A program made the translations under genes and the position numbers. From Sphingobacteriales bacterium 44-61 (lineage in GTDB: Bacteria; Bacteroidota; Bacteroidia; Chitinophagales; Chitinophagaceae), in NCBI GenBank assembly GCA_001898405.1, contig MKTW01000001.1, positions 744,001 to 808,000 of the forward strand: a stretch of 64,000 nt of DNA, given 5' to 3'. The notes below the pieces were generated by a model. That model did no database searches. It was not told where the DNA came from and saw only the letters and a list, made by a program, of their open reading frames with translations. Shown here in pieces: positions 8,884 to 18,583 of this stretch (the stretch's first letter is position 1; every line of letters starts with the position of its first letter).

Positions 8884-10116
8884 TTAATCATCACCCTTAT
8901 CCAGTCCGGCATAAGCCTGTTCATATTTCTGTACCCCATCGTTCAGATTGTAGAACTTCAAAGCGCCCTCCCTGATAAGTTCCGGAGCGGGCTTACTGGT
9001 TGAAACAATTCTTTCCACTATTCTTTCATATGCTTTGTCTGAAAACTCATTTATCAGAAAGCCTGCGCCTGTTTCGTTAATAACCTTACCAGTATCCCCG
9101 ATATCATTACATATAATAGGAATCCCCATGGCCATTATCTCTCCCTGCTTGGTAGGCGAGGATGCTTTTTTGGAGTAAGCATCTTTTATAAGAAAAATGC
9201 TCCAATCGCTAAGCGAAAGCAATAAGGGTACCTCCTTTCTGCCGGCTGCTTTTACAATTATGTTTTTCTCGTCTATTCCCAGTTGAATGGCTTTGCTCAC
9301 AACAGAATTTCGTGTATCCTGTGTAATAAAAAGAAACTTCGCACCTGGTGTTTGTTGATGGAACATAAAGAAAAATGACAACATTTCATTTGTCAGATAC
9401 CATCCTCCCAGTGAGCCCAGGTAAGTAATGATCACATCTCCAGCCGAAATGCCAAGTGAGGTGCGTGCCGTTGCCTTTTCTGTTTCGGTGATCCTTTTGT
9501 AATCAAAATGGTCCAGGTCCACACAACAAGGAATGACCGTTATTTTATCAGCATTGACCCCATAATTATTTACAAGCTCAGTTTTCCCTGCATGTGTAAG
9601 GGAGATTATGTGCCGGCTAAGTGCGAAATATTGCTTTTCCTTTTTCTTATACCGGGAATAGAGCCATTTATATAAAGGTTTTTGCAGAATCCATTGCCCG
9701 TTGTCAACTCTTTCATCAACCCAGAAGCCGCGCATGTCAAATAAGAAAGGGACCTTGAATTTCTTATGCAGCCTGCTGCCTGTTTCTGCTGCCACATAAC
9801 TTCTGCAATGAATAAAGCTGAACTGCTCCTGCCTGAACAGCCGTTTGGCAGTTTTTGTCATGAGATACTGATCATACATTTTCGACAGCAATGGCACTTT
9901 GCTGCTGAATGGCATAGCTACCCATTTAATATTAAGTTCATTGAGAAGAGCTGAAATATGCTCTTTTCTTTCCTTATAACGGGCAGGTTTCTCAAAACTT
10001 AAAATGGTAAACTGGTACCCGTATTTTGTAAGGCCTTTCAGATAGGGTATTACCTGTGACTGACCAAGCGGATCCGTCATACCGTCATACGAGATATAAA
10101 GAACTTTTTTACTCAT
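8884..10116 (-). CDS. Glycosyltransferase family 4
   Basis: A 410-residue GT-B enzyme beginning KKVLYISYDGMTDPLGQSQ, a hallmark N terminus of GT4 proteins from Bacteroidota capsule loci. The linker-to-donor-domain segment ITYLGSLGGWYLTNEM and the late motif SSPTKQGEIMAMGIPIICN mark the sugar-nucleotide domain. Genes lie 21 bases on each side, so it belongs to the same transcript. The Lys-Gln-Gly-Glu stretch in place of EX7E is usual in this subfamily. It should act at the cytoplasmic membrane face on the lipid-linked oligosaccharide. Confidence 0.88.
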   Translation of the reverse strand: MSKKVLYISYDGMTDPLGQSQVIPYLKGLTKYGYQFTILSFEKPARYKERKEHISALLNELNIKWVAMPFSSKVPLLSKMYDQYLMTKTAKRLFRQEQFSFIHCRSYVAAETGSRLHKKFKVPFLFDMRGFWVDERVDNGQWILQKPLYKWLYSRYKKKEKQYFALSRHIISLTHAGKTELVNNYGVNADKITVIPCCVDLDHFDYKRITETEKATARTSLGISAGDVIITYLGSLGGWYLTNEMLSFFFMFHQQTPGAKFLFITQDTRNSVVSKAIQLGIDEKNIIVKAAGRKEVPLLLSLSDWSIFLIKDAYSKKASSPTKQGEIMAMGIPIICNDIGDTGKVINETGAGFLINEFSDKAYERIVERIVSTSKPAPELIREGALKFYNLNDGVQKYEQAYAGLDKGDD

Positions 10117-10137
10117 GAAGTAATCCTGGCTACTGTA

Positions 10138-12525
10138 TTATTGTTTGATCATAAAATTATTTACCGAGAAAAAAGATGGGATGTTCAGTAGTTGATAACC
10201 GCTATGCCCCACAAAAAATCCCCAAACCTTACCCTTGTACTGGTCCGGCACTGTAACACGGTAAACCGTTCCTGTTACCAGTTCCGGGCGTATTTTTTTC
10301 TTTCCGGGATCAACCCAGTAAGCCAGCCCTTTTTGCTGAGCCGCATGCACATCCCGATAGACTATTTCGTTAACATCTGCCGGAACATAAACATATTGAA
10401 CAGGATACTGATAATTGTCGTAATTCTTATCACTTGAAATAAAAATGATGTCTGCGGGGAATGCAAGTCGTGTAAACTGCCGAGCCTCTCCTGCAGTTAA
10501 TGTATACTGGCCTGCAGGAAGATAGAGTTTAACAGGTTCGGTAGACGTATCACTTGCTTTGATTTCCTTATTCAGCCATTGCTTACCTGTTTTGTCAGTG
10601 ATGGTGATGGTAGTATTTTTCGTTGATCCGGCAGAAAACAGAAAATCCCGTGACTGGGTTAATTCAAAATTGTAGTTATTTTTTCCGTTAATATATTTAG
10701 GCGCATATGGAGGATTCTGATCATTCACCCTGACAGCTTTAGAAATATCAAACTGGAATGCCGATATGGTATACCCTTTATTTACACTGCTAAGGTCTTT
10801 ACGGAAATTCGTTTCAATATCATTATCACTGGCAATCACAATGTTTTTACTTTTATCCTGACCGGGCTGAGCCGATGTCATTGCCGGCTTTGGAATATAT
10901 AGCTTCTCCAGAGCATAGGTATGGACCAGTCTTAAATGATGAATACTGTACAGGTAGTTGATCAAAGCATTATAAGAAGTGATGTCCTTCTTATTATCAT
11001 ATTCGAAATATAGTTTTATATAATGAACATACGCTTTTAATTCTTCTATCCGTTCCTGTATAGCAGGATCGTTAATTTTAGCACTGGCCGCAGCCAGGTC
11101 CCTAAGGCTGAAATCAACCTCCATTTCATACTGGAAATTTTTGCTCCACCGGTCATACATTCTACGGATATCGCTGGCGGCTGCTCCAAAACAATTGGTC
11201 AGAAATTCATTATACAATTTATCGAATGGCAGGGAAGTATCCCACATCATCTGTGATGCCAGCCACATCGCATGCCCCATCGGGCCATTGGCATAAGTAG
11301 ATTCAAGGTTAACCGTAGCTACATTATTTTTTTTCCAGTACGTTAGCCTTATCGGGATATTATAGATATTGAATTGTGGAAGGCATTTGCTCCATTGCGT
11401 AATATTCCAGTAATCATATATACCCATAGCGCGATTGCCTAATTTTTGCCGCCACATTTTGATAAAATCTTCCGGGCTTGCTACCTGTTGAAACGCATAG
11501 GGTATAAGAATGGGATATATACTCCTGTGCAGAGCCATAGACGGAGGAGCTGCATGATTACTATATGCGTATAACTGTACCAATGTAACAGTGTCTTTGC
11601 TGTTGATCCGTTTTGCTGCCTGATTTGCCAGCCAGAAATATTTATCAGACCACGTTTTTATCTCCGGCATGTTGGAGGGCAGGCAATCACCTGCATTACC
11701 ACTGCCATCGGCAGGATCAACACCGACAACAGGAAATCTCTTATCCGGCCCAGAGTTAGCAAGTGCCCATTTTACATACAGGTCCACCACATCCTTATTG
11801 GAAATATCAATGATACCATTAGGGTTCACTTTATTATTGCAGAAATACTCCGGATGCTGATCAAGCACTGCCTTATTAGCTTTGTAAAAAGGAAGTCCGG
11901 AATGGCCTTTTGTTATATAATCAGATGATATCCGGTTCCTCCTATCCCATGTTTTAAAATCATTCCGGAAAGAATCATTAGGGTCAAGGCCGGGAATGAT
12001 TGTCGTTCCTCCGGAACCAAAATAAAACCGGTCCCTGAAATCTGGCGTATATACCTTATTAATACGGGGCAAATTTTTAAAATCTCCCAGCTTCGTCCAA
12101 TTATCGCCAGGCATATACCAGCGGAATCCTGCTTCATGCAGGAAGGTATAGATCCCATTGATGATCGAATTGGCACCTGTTCCGGCTATGGTTACATTAT
12201 TTTGTTGTACAGAGAGATAAAAGGACTGACCATCGCTGTTGATCTTCTTCCAGTCGCCTGACGATAAATTAACCGGATTGGCCTGCATAATACGGATACC
12301 TTTTACAGGAGGACTGTCTTTTTCTTCTATCCTGAACTTTACACCTGTTGCTTTTTGTATCCAATATACCATGTCATCAACCGACTCTTTTACATTTTTA
12401 TCAATCTTTGATGGAACAAAAATGGTCGGATCAAAAGGCTGTTGTGAAAAGCCTTTTTGTACAGGCATACAAGCTTCTAGTACAAATAAAAGCAAGCCCA
12501 AGAAAAAACGGCTGACTCCTTTCAT
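10138..12525 (-). CDS. DUF4838 protein with glycosidase-like N-terminal domain, exported
   Basis: About 795 residues from the ATG at 12525, which gives a clean export signal: a short basic start (MKGVSR), a hydrophobic core, then LEAC, a poor lipobox, and GFSQ, a possible signal peptidase I site. Residues 30-160 resemble the GH67/GH20-type N-terminal domain that precedes DUF4838 (segment FLHEAGFRWYMPGDNW), followed by the DUF4838 core and a C-terminal beta-rich part. Other starts (TTG 12573, ATG 12561) would overlap asnB copy 2. DUF4838 proteins are uncharacterised but probably act on glycans outside the cytoplasm. In a polysaccharide operon this could trim or release the product; that is inference. 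Confidence 0.8.
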   Translation of the reverse strand: MKGVSRFFLGLLLFVLEACMPVQKGFSQQPFDPTIFVPSKIDKNVKESVDDMVYWIQKATGVKFRIEEKDSPPVKGIRIMQANPVNLSSGDWKKINSDGQSFYLSVQQNNVTIAGTGANSIINGIYTFLHEAGFRWYMPGDNWTKLGDFKNLPRINKVYTPDFRDRFYFGSGGTTIIPGLDPNDSFRNDFKTWDRRNRISSDYITKGHSGLPFYKANKAVLDQHPEYFCNNKVNPNGIIDISNKDVVDLYVKWALANSGPDKRFPVVGVDPADGSGNAGDCLPSNMPEIKTWSDKYFWLANQAAKRINSKDTVTLVQLYAYSNHAAPPSMALHRSIYPILIPYAFQQVASPEDFIKMWRQKLGNRAMGIYDYWNITQWSKCLPQFNIYNIPIRLTYWKKNNVATVNLESTYANGPMGHAMWLASQMMWDTSLPFDKLYNEFLTNCFGAAASDIRRMYDRWSKNFQYEMEVDFSLRDLAAASAKINDPAIQERIEELKAYVHYIKLYFEYDNKKDITSYNALINYLYSIHHLRLVHTYALEKLYIPKPAMTSAQPGQDKSKNIVIASDNDIETNFRKDLSSVNKGYTISAFQFDISKAVRVNDQNPPYAPKYINGKNNYNFELTQSRDFLFSAGSTKNTTITITDKTGKQWLNKEIKASDTSTEPVKLYLPAGQYTLTAGEARQFTRLAFPADIIFISSDKNYDNYQYPVQYVYVPADVNEIVYRDVHAAQQKGLAYWVDPGKKKIRPELVTGTVYRVTVPDQYKGKVWGFFVGHSGYQLLNIPSFFSVNNFMIKQ

Positions 12526-12538
12526 GCAACTTATCATA

Positions 12539-14419
12539 TTATAACCTGACAAGTGTTTCATTTGTATTATCAAAAATCATACTATTCTTTAATACGTTTT
12601 CAGTATACCATTTGTGTAATTGAATAAGCGCCCAAAGCCTGTTATACAAATAGCTTTTCCCTGCGAGGAATTGCTGCTTGATGTATTGAACCTTACTGTT
12701 ATTCACTAATCCGCATCCCTCAACAATTGATTCCGAAAGATATTTATCCAGCAAAAAGCGCAGTTCATGAGACAACCAGTACTGCAAAGGAATGGCAAAC
12801 CCCCATTTTGGCCGATCGAATATCTCTTTTGGCAAGAGGTCGTACAATACCTGCTTTAACAAATATTTTCCTGTATTACCCCAAAGCTTTAGATCCGGCG
12901 ACAGGTTCAAAGCAAACTCCACAAGCCGATAGTCCAGTAAAGGAACCCTTACCTCCAGTGCGTGATGCATCGATGCACGATCTGTTTTTACCAGTAACTC
13001 TTCCGGAAGATAGTTCTTAATATCAAAAAGGCTTTGCTGCTCTATTACGTCCAACCGGCGTTGACAAGAGATAATATCTTCATCAATTGATAGATCAGCA
13101 GGTATCAACAACAACTCATTGATCTCCCTTTCTGTAAAATAATATTGCTCCTGGGAGAAAATATGACTTTTTATCCTTTCGGGTTTGTAATCAAACATAA
13201 AACTGGCCCTCTTCATCCTGTTATCTCCAAAATTGTATAAACCCGAGCGGATCGCTTTGCGGAACATTTTTACCGGCAGCCTGTTAAGCCTGCGTGCCCA
13301 GAAATAAAAACCATATCCCCAGAATAATTCGTCACCACCATCGCCAGACAGTGCAACTGTAACCTGCTTTCTCGCCAATTGTGACACCAGTAATGTAGGA
13401 ATGGCGGAAGGGTCTGCATAAGGCTCATCATATATACCTGTTAATCCATCGATTAGTTCAATGGCGTCATCATGGTTGACAATAAACTCTGTATGATCCG
13501 ATTTAATATGGCTGGCTACCTGGCGCGCATAGGGCGATTCATTATACTTATTTTCCCGGAACCCGATTGAGAAAGTTTTAACCGGAGAAGAAGATATTGC
13601 TTGTGCGACAGACGCAACAAGGCTTGAATCTATGCCACCACTTAAAAAAACGCCCAGCGGCACATCACTGATCATCGAAAGTTCAACACTGCTGAATACA
13701 AGTTCCTTCAGTTTCTTTTTAGCCAACGACTCATCGGCCAAAACATCTGGTTCAATTTTATCTTCCGGCCTCCAGTAGCTGTCGATCGCTGCCCTTTCCT
13801 TATCAAATACCAGGTAATGACCGGGTTTTAGCTTCTTATATGTTGTATAAATCGTATTCTCTCCAGGAATATAGCCTAGGTAAAGAAAATCGGCAATAGC
13901 CGATTGATTTATTTCTTTTGGAAAAGGAAGTGTGAACAGGGCTTTCAGTTCAGAAGCAAAAGCAATTGCACCATTGTCCAGGCAATAATACAAAGGCTTT
14001 ACACCTACCCTGTCACGGAAAAGGAATAATTTTTTTTCTGTTTCATCCCAGATCGCAATGCTGAACATGCCGTTCAATGCATTAATTGCCTCAACTCCCT
14101 TTTTGGCAAATGCTTCAATGATCACTTCCGTATCTGAGGTAGTAATTGTTTCAATACCGAATTGAGCTGCTACCTCTTTAAAATTATACACTTCCCCATT
14201 ATACACCATCATATACCTGCCATCCCTGGAACGAAATGGCTGGTTAGCCAGAGAAGATAAATCAAGAACACTCAATCTCCGGTGTCCCAGTCCTACACCA
14301 GCGGTCGCGTCAAAATAAAAACCCTCTGCATCAGGGCCCCGGTGTTGCAGGATTCCCGTCATTTTATCAAGTTGCTGCCGGGTGAAATTCCGACCGACAA
14401 AACCAGCTATTCCACACAT
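12539..14419 (-). CDS. Asparagine synthetase B-type amidotransferase (copy 2)
   Basis: A 626-residue protein with the complete two-domain asparagine synthetase layout. Cys2 (MCGIAGF), HRGPD at 26-30 and YNGEVYN at 73-79 form the glutaminase domain; SGGIDS at 260-265 is the ATP-binding loop, and ALSGDGGDELFWGYG follows further on. The end matches the family, with the last 25 residues diverging. Its stop is separated by one base from the upstream glycosyltransferase start. Like copy 1 it probably amidates a carboxyl sugar or another glycan component rather than aspartate; substrate unknown. Confidence 0.9.
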   Translation of the reverse strand: MCGIAGFVGRNFTRQQLDKMTGILQHRGPDAEGFYFDATAGVGLGHRRLSVLDLSSLANQPFRSRDGRYMMVYNGEVYNFKEVAAQFGIETITTSDTEVIIEAFAKKGVEAINALNGMFSIAIWDETEKKLFLFRDRVGVKPLYYCLDNGAIAFASELKALFTLPFPKEINQSAIADFLYLGYIPGENTIYTTYKKLKPGHYLVFDKERAAIDSYWRPEDKIEPDVLADESLAKKKLKELVFSSVELSMISDVPLGVFLSGGIDSSLVASVAQAISSSPVKTFSIGFRENKYNESPYARQVASHIKSDHTEFIVNHDDAIELIDGLTGIYDEPYADPSAIPTLLVSQLARKQVTVALSGDGGDELFWGYGFYFWARRLNRLPVKMFRKAIRSGLYNFGDNRMKRASFMFDYKPERIKSHIFSQEQYYFTEREINELLLIPADLSIDEDIISCQRRLDVIEQQSLFDIKNYLPEELLVKTDRASMHHALEVRVPLLDYRLVEFALNLSPDLKLWGNTGKYLLKQVLYDLLPKEIFDRPKWGFAIPLQYWLSHELRFLLDKYLSESIVEGCGLVNNSKVQYIKQQFLAGKSYLYNRLWALIQLHKWYTENVLKNSMIFDNTNETLVRL

Positions 14420-14420
14420 A

Positions 14421-15494
14421 TCAGGAATTATAAATTTTTTTTAACTTATCGATGTATCCTTTCTTTGAAAATTGATCGGCTGCATATAGTTGCGCCGTCC
14501 TACTCATTTCAGGCAATAACAACTGCCCATCCATTATCTTGCGTAACACTTCTGCAAGGCTTGCAACATTGGTATTATTAACAAATACAGCTTTGTCGCC
14601 ACACACTTCCCTGTATACCGGTATATCAGAAATAACAACAGGCAATCCGATACTCATCGCTTCAGCAACGGCAATACCAAATCCTTCAGCCATGGAGACA
14701 GAAATAAAGAGATCGTATTGCGGCAACACTTCATCCACATTTTTTATCTTTCCCTTTAATGTCACTTTCAGGCCATGATCAAGAATGTATTGCTCCGTCA
14801 TTTCCCGAAATTCCCCATCTCCAATGATGGTCAATGAAACCGGCTCATTTCTTAATTCCCGCATCACTTCCAGCATATAGGGAATATTCTTGATCTTCTT
14901 AAGGTTTGACACTGCTACAATACGAAGTTCTTTACCAGGCCGGTAATTTTCCGTATAAGGATGTGAAAAAAACGCATCCCGCACATAGTTATTCAGGAGA
15001 AAAGTTTTCCCCACTGCTCCCCTGTGCACCTTTTTGAAACTGTCGATCACAGCATTCGTTACTCCGATCATATTGTGATATCGCCGGTAGCTCCATCTTT
15101 CAACGACATTGAGAAACTCCTTCTTATACCAGGCAATCGGGTCTTCATTCATTGCATTATGAATGCTGAAAAAAAGAGGAATTTCCTTTGGGCACGCCAA
15201 CCGGCCAACTATTGTACTCCAGAATAACTGTGTTCTTACCAGATCAGGTTTTACCTTCCTGATAATATCTTTTAATTTATTTGCTGTAGAGAATACGCTG
15301 CGTGGGCCGGTAAATTGCAAGCTGATGTATTCATCGCATGCAAGTTGTTCTCTTTCAAATTCCAGCTCCGGCGAGAGTGTAACCAGTGTGATGTGATATT
15401 CTTTGACCAGATCAGGCAATAAATCTACGAGCAAAGTTTCGGCACCTCCCCTCACCAGATTGTCAATAACATGAACAATTTTCTTTTTCTGCAT
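14421..15494 (-). CDS. Glycosyltransferase family 4
   Basis: A 357-residue GT4 enzyme. The N-terminal VIDNLVRGGAETLLVDLLP matches the glycine-rich acceptor loop of this family, and the C-terminal EGFGIAVAEAMSIGLPVVIS is a full EX7E donor motif, with Glu in both positions. VAVSNLKKIKNIPYML marks the start of the donor domain. It abuts asnB copy 2 with one intervening base, and the flippase gene lies 15 bases upstream, so co-translation is likely. Sugar specificity cannot be told. Confidence 0.92.
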   Translation of the reverse strand: MQKKKIVHVIDNLVRGGAETLLVDLLPDLVKEYHITLVTLSPELEFEREQLACDEYISLQFTGPRSVFSTANKLKDIIRKVKPDLVRTQLFWSTIVGRLACPKEIPLFFSIHNAMNEDPIAWYKKEFLNVVERWSYRRYHNMIGVTNAVIDSFKKVHRGAVGKTFLLNNYVRDAFFSHPYTENYRPGKELRIVAVSNLKKIKNIPYMLEVMRELRNEPVSLTIIGDGEFREMTEQYILDHGLKVTLKGKIKNVDEVLPQYDLFISVSMAEGFGIAVAEAMSIGLPVVISDIPVYREVCGDKAVFVNNTNVASLAEVLRKIMDGQLLLPEMSRTAQLYAADQFSKKGYIDKLKKIYNS

Positions 15495-15509
15495 AATACT
15501 CTTTTCTTA

Positions 15510-16799
15510 TCAGGCCGCTGTTCGCCGGGGGAAAATAGTTCTGAGATTATAATATTTATGAACACAGCCAACCATCAACAGGCACATAATAACATACACC
15601 CCTATCCTTGAATAAGTAGCGCCAATAGGGCCAAAGTTCTTGATACAGAGATAATTCAGGATAACACTGGCAACAATGCCGGCAACAGATAAATACATAA
15701 ATAACCAGTTCTTCTTTAAATAAAGAAGGAATGGTTGCAGTAAGTTATAAAATGACCAGAAAAACATTGCGATGATCAAATTCGTAGCATATACTTCTCC
15801 AAGTGCAAAGTTTTTGCCAATAAAGTATTTAAAGATGATCGGGACAGCGATTATCAAACTGGTACACATGAATATATTGACGCCCACATATATCAGGATC
15901 ACTTTTCTTATTTTTTTATAGTCCCTTTCAGCTTGTGACAGGCTGGAAAAAATAACGGGATGGAAAGTATTATTAAGCAGCATCATAACCATGTTTAAGA
16001 TCACGGCTATCTGGGCTCCCACACTGAAGATGCCTACATCCGTGGTGCCATTAAAAAATTCGATAAAAAAACGGTCTGAATAACCCAGTGCAAATATGGC
16101 AAGACGTTCCGGTATAAAAGGCAATCCCTCTCTTACACCATTCATAACAGCTTTCCATTGAAACTTCCCTGTCCATAATTTCCATTTAGCTATCAGATAC
16201 ACTGAAAAAAGACCAACTGCCAGCAAACTGATAAATGCACCGCCGAGCCTGCCCTTCCAGCCTGCATGAAAGAAAACAACAAGGATGATCACAAAAGCTA
16301 CTTCAGCAAGGGTCTTAAGAATAGAAAACCGGGCAAACAAGAAAGGGGTCTGCTTGTTTCTTATCAAATACAGGATCACATCACTGAAGGTGGTAAGCAG
16401 ACAGGTGAATGGCAGCAGTAACCAAAAAAAAATGCCGACATCCATAAAGGACCTTGCTGCGCCGTAGAATAAGATGATCAGAAGGGTAAAGGCAACAGAA
16501 AGGAGGACAGGCGCAATAGATATATTAGTGAAATATTGTGGGTATTCATCCTTGCCAAGCCGGTAAAACCCGACATTCAGTGCAAACTGTGAACCAATAG
16601 CGATGAAAGGTGAAAGCAGAAAACAAAAAGAAGTGTACAGGTTGATAATCCCGTAATCTTCTGCCGTCAGGTAATGGGTGATTAAAGAAAACAGAAAAAA
16701 GGATATTCCTGCATTGAAGATCAATGTAAAAGCATAAACAGAAAATGTCTTTGCTGTGGAGGATTTAAGGAGTACGTTTTTGAAAAAGCCAGTAAGCAT
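15510..16799 (-). CDS. wzx: Wzx-like polysaccharide flippase
   Basis: About 429 residues with around twelve hydrophobic spans and short loops, starting MLTGFFKNVLLKSSTAKTFS, as in MATE/MVF-type polysaccharide flippases of the PST family. It should flip the undecaprenyl-linked repeat unit across the cytoplasmic membrane. I chose the ATG at 16799; the longer frame starts with TTG at 16838 and would overlap the methyltransferase gene. It is the only flippase candidate in the operon and pairs with the Wzy-like gene at 6326-7687, indicating a Wzx/Wzy-type assembly route. Confidence 0.88.
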   Translation of the reverse strand: MLTGFFKNVLLKSSTAKTFSVYAFTLIFNAGISFFLFSLITHYLTAEDYGIINLYTSFCFLLSPFIAIGSQFALNVGFYRLGKDEYPQYFTNISIAPVLLSVAFTLLIILFYGAARSFMDVGIFFWLLLPFTCLLTTFSDVILYLIRNKQTPFLFARFSILKTLAEVAFVIILVVFFHAGWKGRLGGAFISLLAVGLFSVYLIAKWKLWTGKFQWKAVMNGVREGLPFIPERLAIFALGYSDRFFIEFFNGTTDVGIFSVGAQIAVILNMVMMLLNNTFHPVIFSSLSQAERDYKKIRKVILIYVGVNIFMCTSLIIAVPIIFKYFIGKNFALGEVYATNLIIAMFFWSFYNLLQPFLLYLKKNWLFMYLSVAGIVASVILNYLCIKNFGPIGATYSRIGVYVIMCLLMVGCVHKYYNLRTIFPRRTAA

Positions 16800-16810
16800 T
16801 ATAGGGAAAA

Positions 16811-17695
16811 TTATACCACCGAAGAAGAGGTGGAACAAATTACATCCATGTGGCAGTTATTGAGATTATCGAAATCTTTTATCGAAGCTCCGCTTGTTGC
16901 ATGAAACAGGTGATAGTTATGCTCGTTCTGAAGATATAACAGAAGCTCCCGTGCAGTGGTGCCATTTGCCTTTAATAGTTTGTCGTCAATTTCTATGAAC
17001 AGATCGGGCTTATCCCGTTCAAGAATAGCTTTAGCACCTTTTAAAACATGAAATTCGAATCCTTCAACATCTATCTTGATCAGATCGATCGGCCCTGCGG
17101 AAGAAAGCTGCTCATCGAGCGTGACCACTTCAACGGCAACTGTGGGCAAGGAGTCTGATAATTCACCAGATCCTACGATCCTGTTTTGGCCGCTATTGGT
17201 TGCTATTTCGGATATCATCACCAATTCACCTTTCTTATCGCTGCAACCCATATTGAAGACCTTGCAATTGGAGATTTTACTGGCTTCTATATTCCTGATG
17301 CAACGCTGATAAGTAGGGGGAAAAGGTTCAAACCCATATACAAAACCCTTATTGGATTGCGCTATGCGTGCCAGGTTCAGCAGCACCCAACCATTATTCA
17401 CACCTATGTCTACTACCGTTTTGGCTGAAGATGCGAGTGCATACAACCGTTCCCTTTCAATTTCCCGCACCCCCCAATAAGCTTTCCAGTCATTATAATC
17501 ATACAGATTGGCAAACAGCGTAAGCTGACCATCCCTGGCAATCCGTTGTACCTTTTTATCATAAACATGGTTAGGAGGAATAAACTTAACCAGGGCGGAC
17601 GTAATATCTTTTCCTTTAACAGCAGACCTAAGAATTGACTCAAACGGCCTTACCTGGAAAAACGAGTGCACTGCATTCACGAGTAGTCTTTTCAT
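16811..17695 (-). CDS. FkbM-family SAM-dependent methyltransferase
   Basis: A 294-residue protein with the FkbM domain. The SAM-binding motif I is VVDIGVNNGWVLLNLA near residue 92, the acidic second motif is VYGFEPFPPTYQR, and the late motif DLIKIDVEGFEFHVLKGA is diagnostic for the family. These enzymes O-methylate sugars or polyketides. In this operon a methyl decoration on the glycan repeat or chain end is likely. The gene lies 12 bases downstream of rfbA and 11 bases upstream of the flippase start. Confidence 0.9.
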   Translation of the reverse strand: MKRLLVNAVHSFFQVRPFESILRSAVKGKDITSALVKFIPPNHVYDKKVQRIARDGQLTLFANLYDYNDWKAYWGVREIERERLYALASSAKTVVDIGVNNGWVLLNLARIAQSNKGFVYGFEPFPPTYQRCIRNIEASKISNCKVFNMGCSDKKGELVMISEIATNSGQNRIVGSGELSDSLPTVAVEVVTLDEQLSSAGPIDLIKIDVEGFEFHVLKGAKAILERDKPDLFIEIDDKLLKANGTTARELLLYLQNEHNYHLFHATSGASIKDFDNLNNCHMDVICSTSSSVV

Positions 17696-17707
17696 AGTCA
17701 GTAAGGG

Positions 17708-18577
17708 TTAAGTGCTTTGAAGAACGTTTCGGATCAGGTACGTTCCATAGCCACTTTTACTAAGCCCGTTTGCGATCTGAAGCAATTGATCTTTGGAAAT
17801 AAACCCGCTCCGGTAGGCTATTTCTTCAATACATCCGATCTTGGTGCCCTGGCGCTTTTCGATCACCCGTACAAATTCACTGGCATCGCTCAGAGAATCG
17901 AAGGTTCCGGTATCCAGCCAGGCCGTACCTCTATCCAGTATCGCTACTTTCAGCTTCTGAAGCTTGAGATACTCTCTGTTTACATCCGTGATCTCATACT
18001 CTCCCCTTGGAGAAGGCTTCAGGTTCTTTGCAATCGTTACAACTTCATTGTCGTAAAAATAAAGGCCAGGAACAGCAAAATTTGATTTCGGCTTTTCAGG
18101 TTTCTCCTCAATGGAAATAGCCCGGTTGTCTTTATCGAATTCCACTACACCATACCGCTCCGGGTCGGAAACCTGATAAGCAAACACATATCCGCCTTCT
18201 ATATCCACCAGCTTTCTGAGTTGAGCCCCCATCCCATTGCCATAGAATATATTATCCCCGAGCACCAGAGCCACTTTATCAGTGCCGATAAATTCTTCAC
18301 CGATCACGAAAGCCTGCGCAAGTCCGTTCGGCACTTCCTGTATGGCATACTCAAACCGGCATCCTAACTGGCTTCCATCGCCCAGCAATCTCTTAAAACC
18401 GGCATTGTCTTCAGGCGTAGTAATGATCAGTATTTCTTTAATACCTGCCATCATCAATGTTGACAACGGGTAATAGATCATGGGCTTGTCATAAATCGGC
18501 ATTAATTGCTTTGAAATAGCTTTGGTAATGGGATAAAGCCTTGTACCCGATCCTCCAGCAAGAATTATTCCTTTCAT
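17708..18577 (-). CDS. rfbA: Glucose-1-phosphate thymidylyltransferase
   Basis: The 289-residue length and the opening [20 protein letters not shown] match RfbA/RmlA almost residue for residue. It makes dTDP-glucose from dTTP and glucose 1-phosphate. Further diagnostic segments are [28 protein letters not shown] and [16 protein letters not shown]. It sits 6 bases downstream of rfbB. No rfbC or rfbD is present in the window, so the pathway here probably does not go to rhamnose but branches at the 4-keto-6-deoxy intermediate, unless the missing genes are elsewhere. Confidence 0.97.
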   Translation of the reverse strand: MKGIILAGGSGTRLYPITKAISKQLMPIYDKPMIYYPLSTLMMAGIKEILIITTPEDNAGFKRLLGDGSQLGCRFEYAIQEVPNGLAQAFVIGEEFIGTDKVALVLGDNIFYGNGMGAQLRKLVDIEGGYVFAYQVSDPERYGVVEFDKDNRAISIEEKPEKPKSNFAVPGLYFYDNEVVTIAKNLKPSPRGEYEITDVNREYLKLQKLKVAILDRGTAWLDTGTFDSLSDASEFVRVIEKRQGTKIGCIEEIAYRSGFISKDQLLQIANGLSKSGYGTYLIRNVLQST

Positions 18578-18583
18578 GAATTA

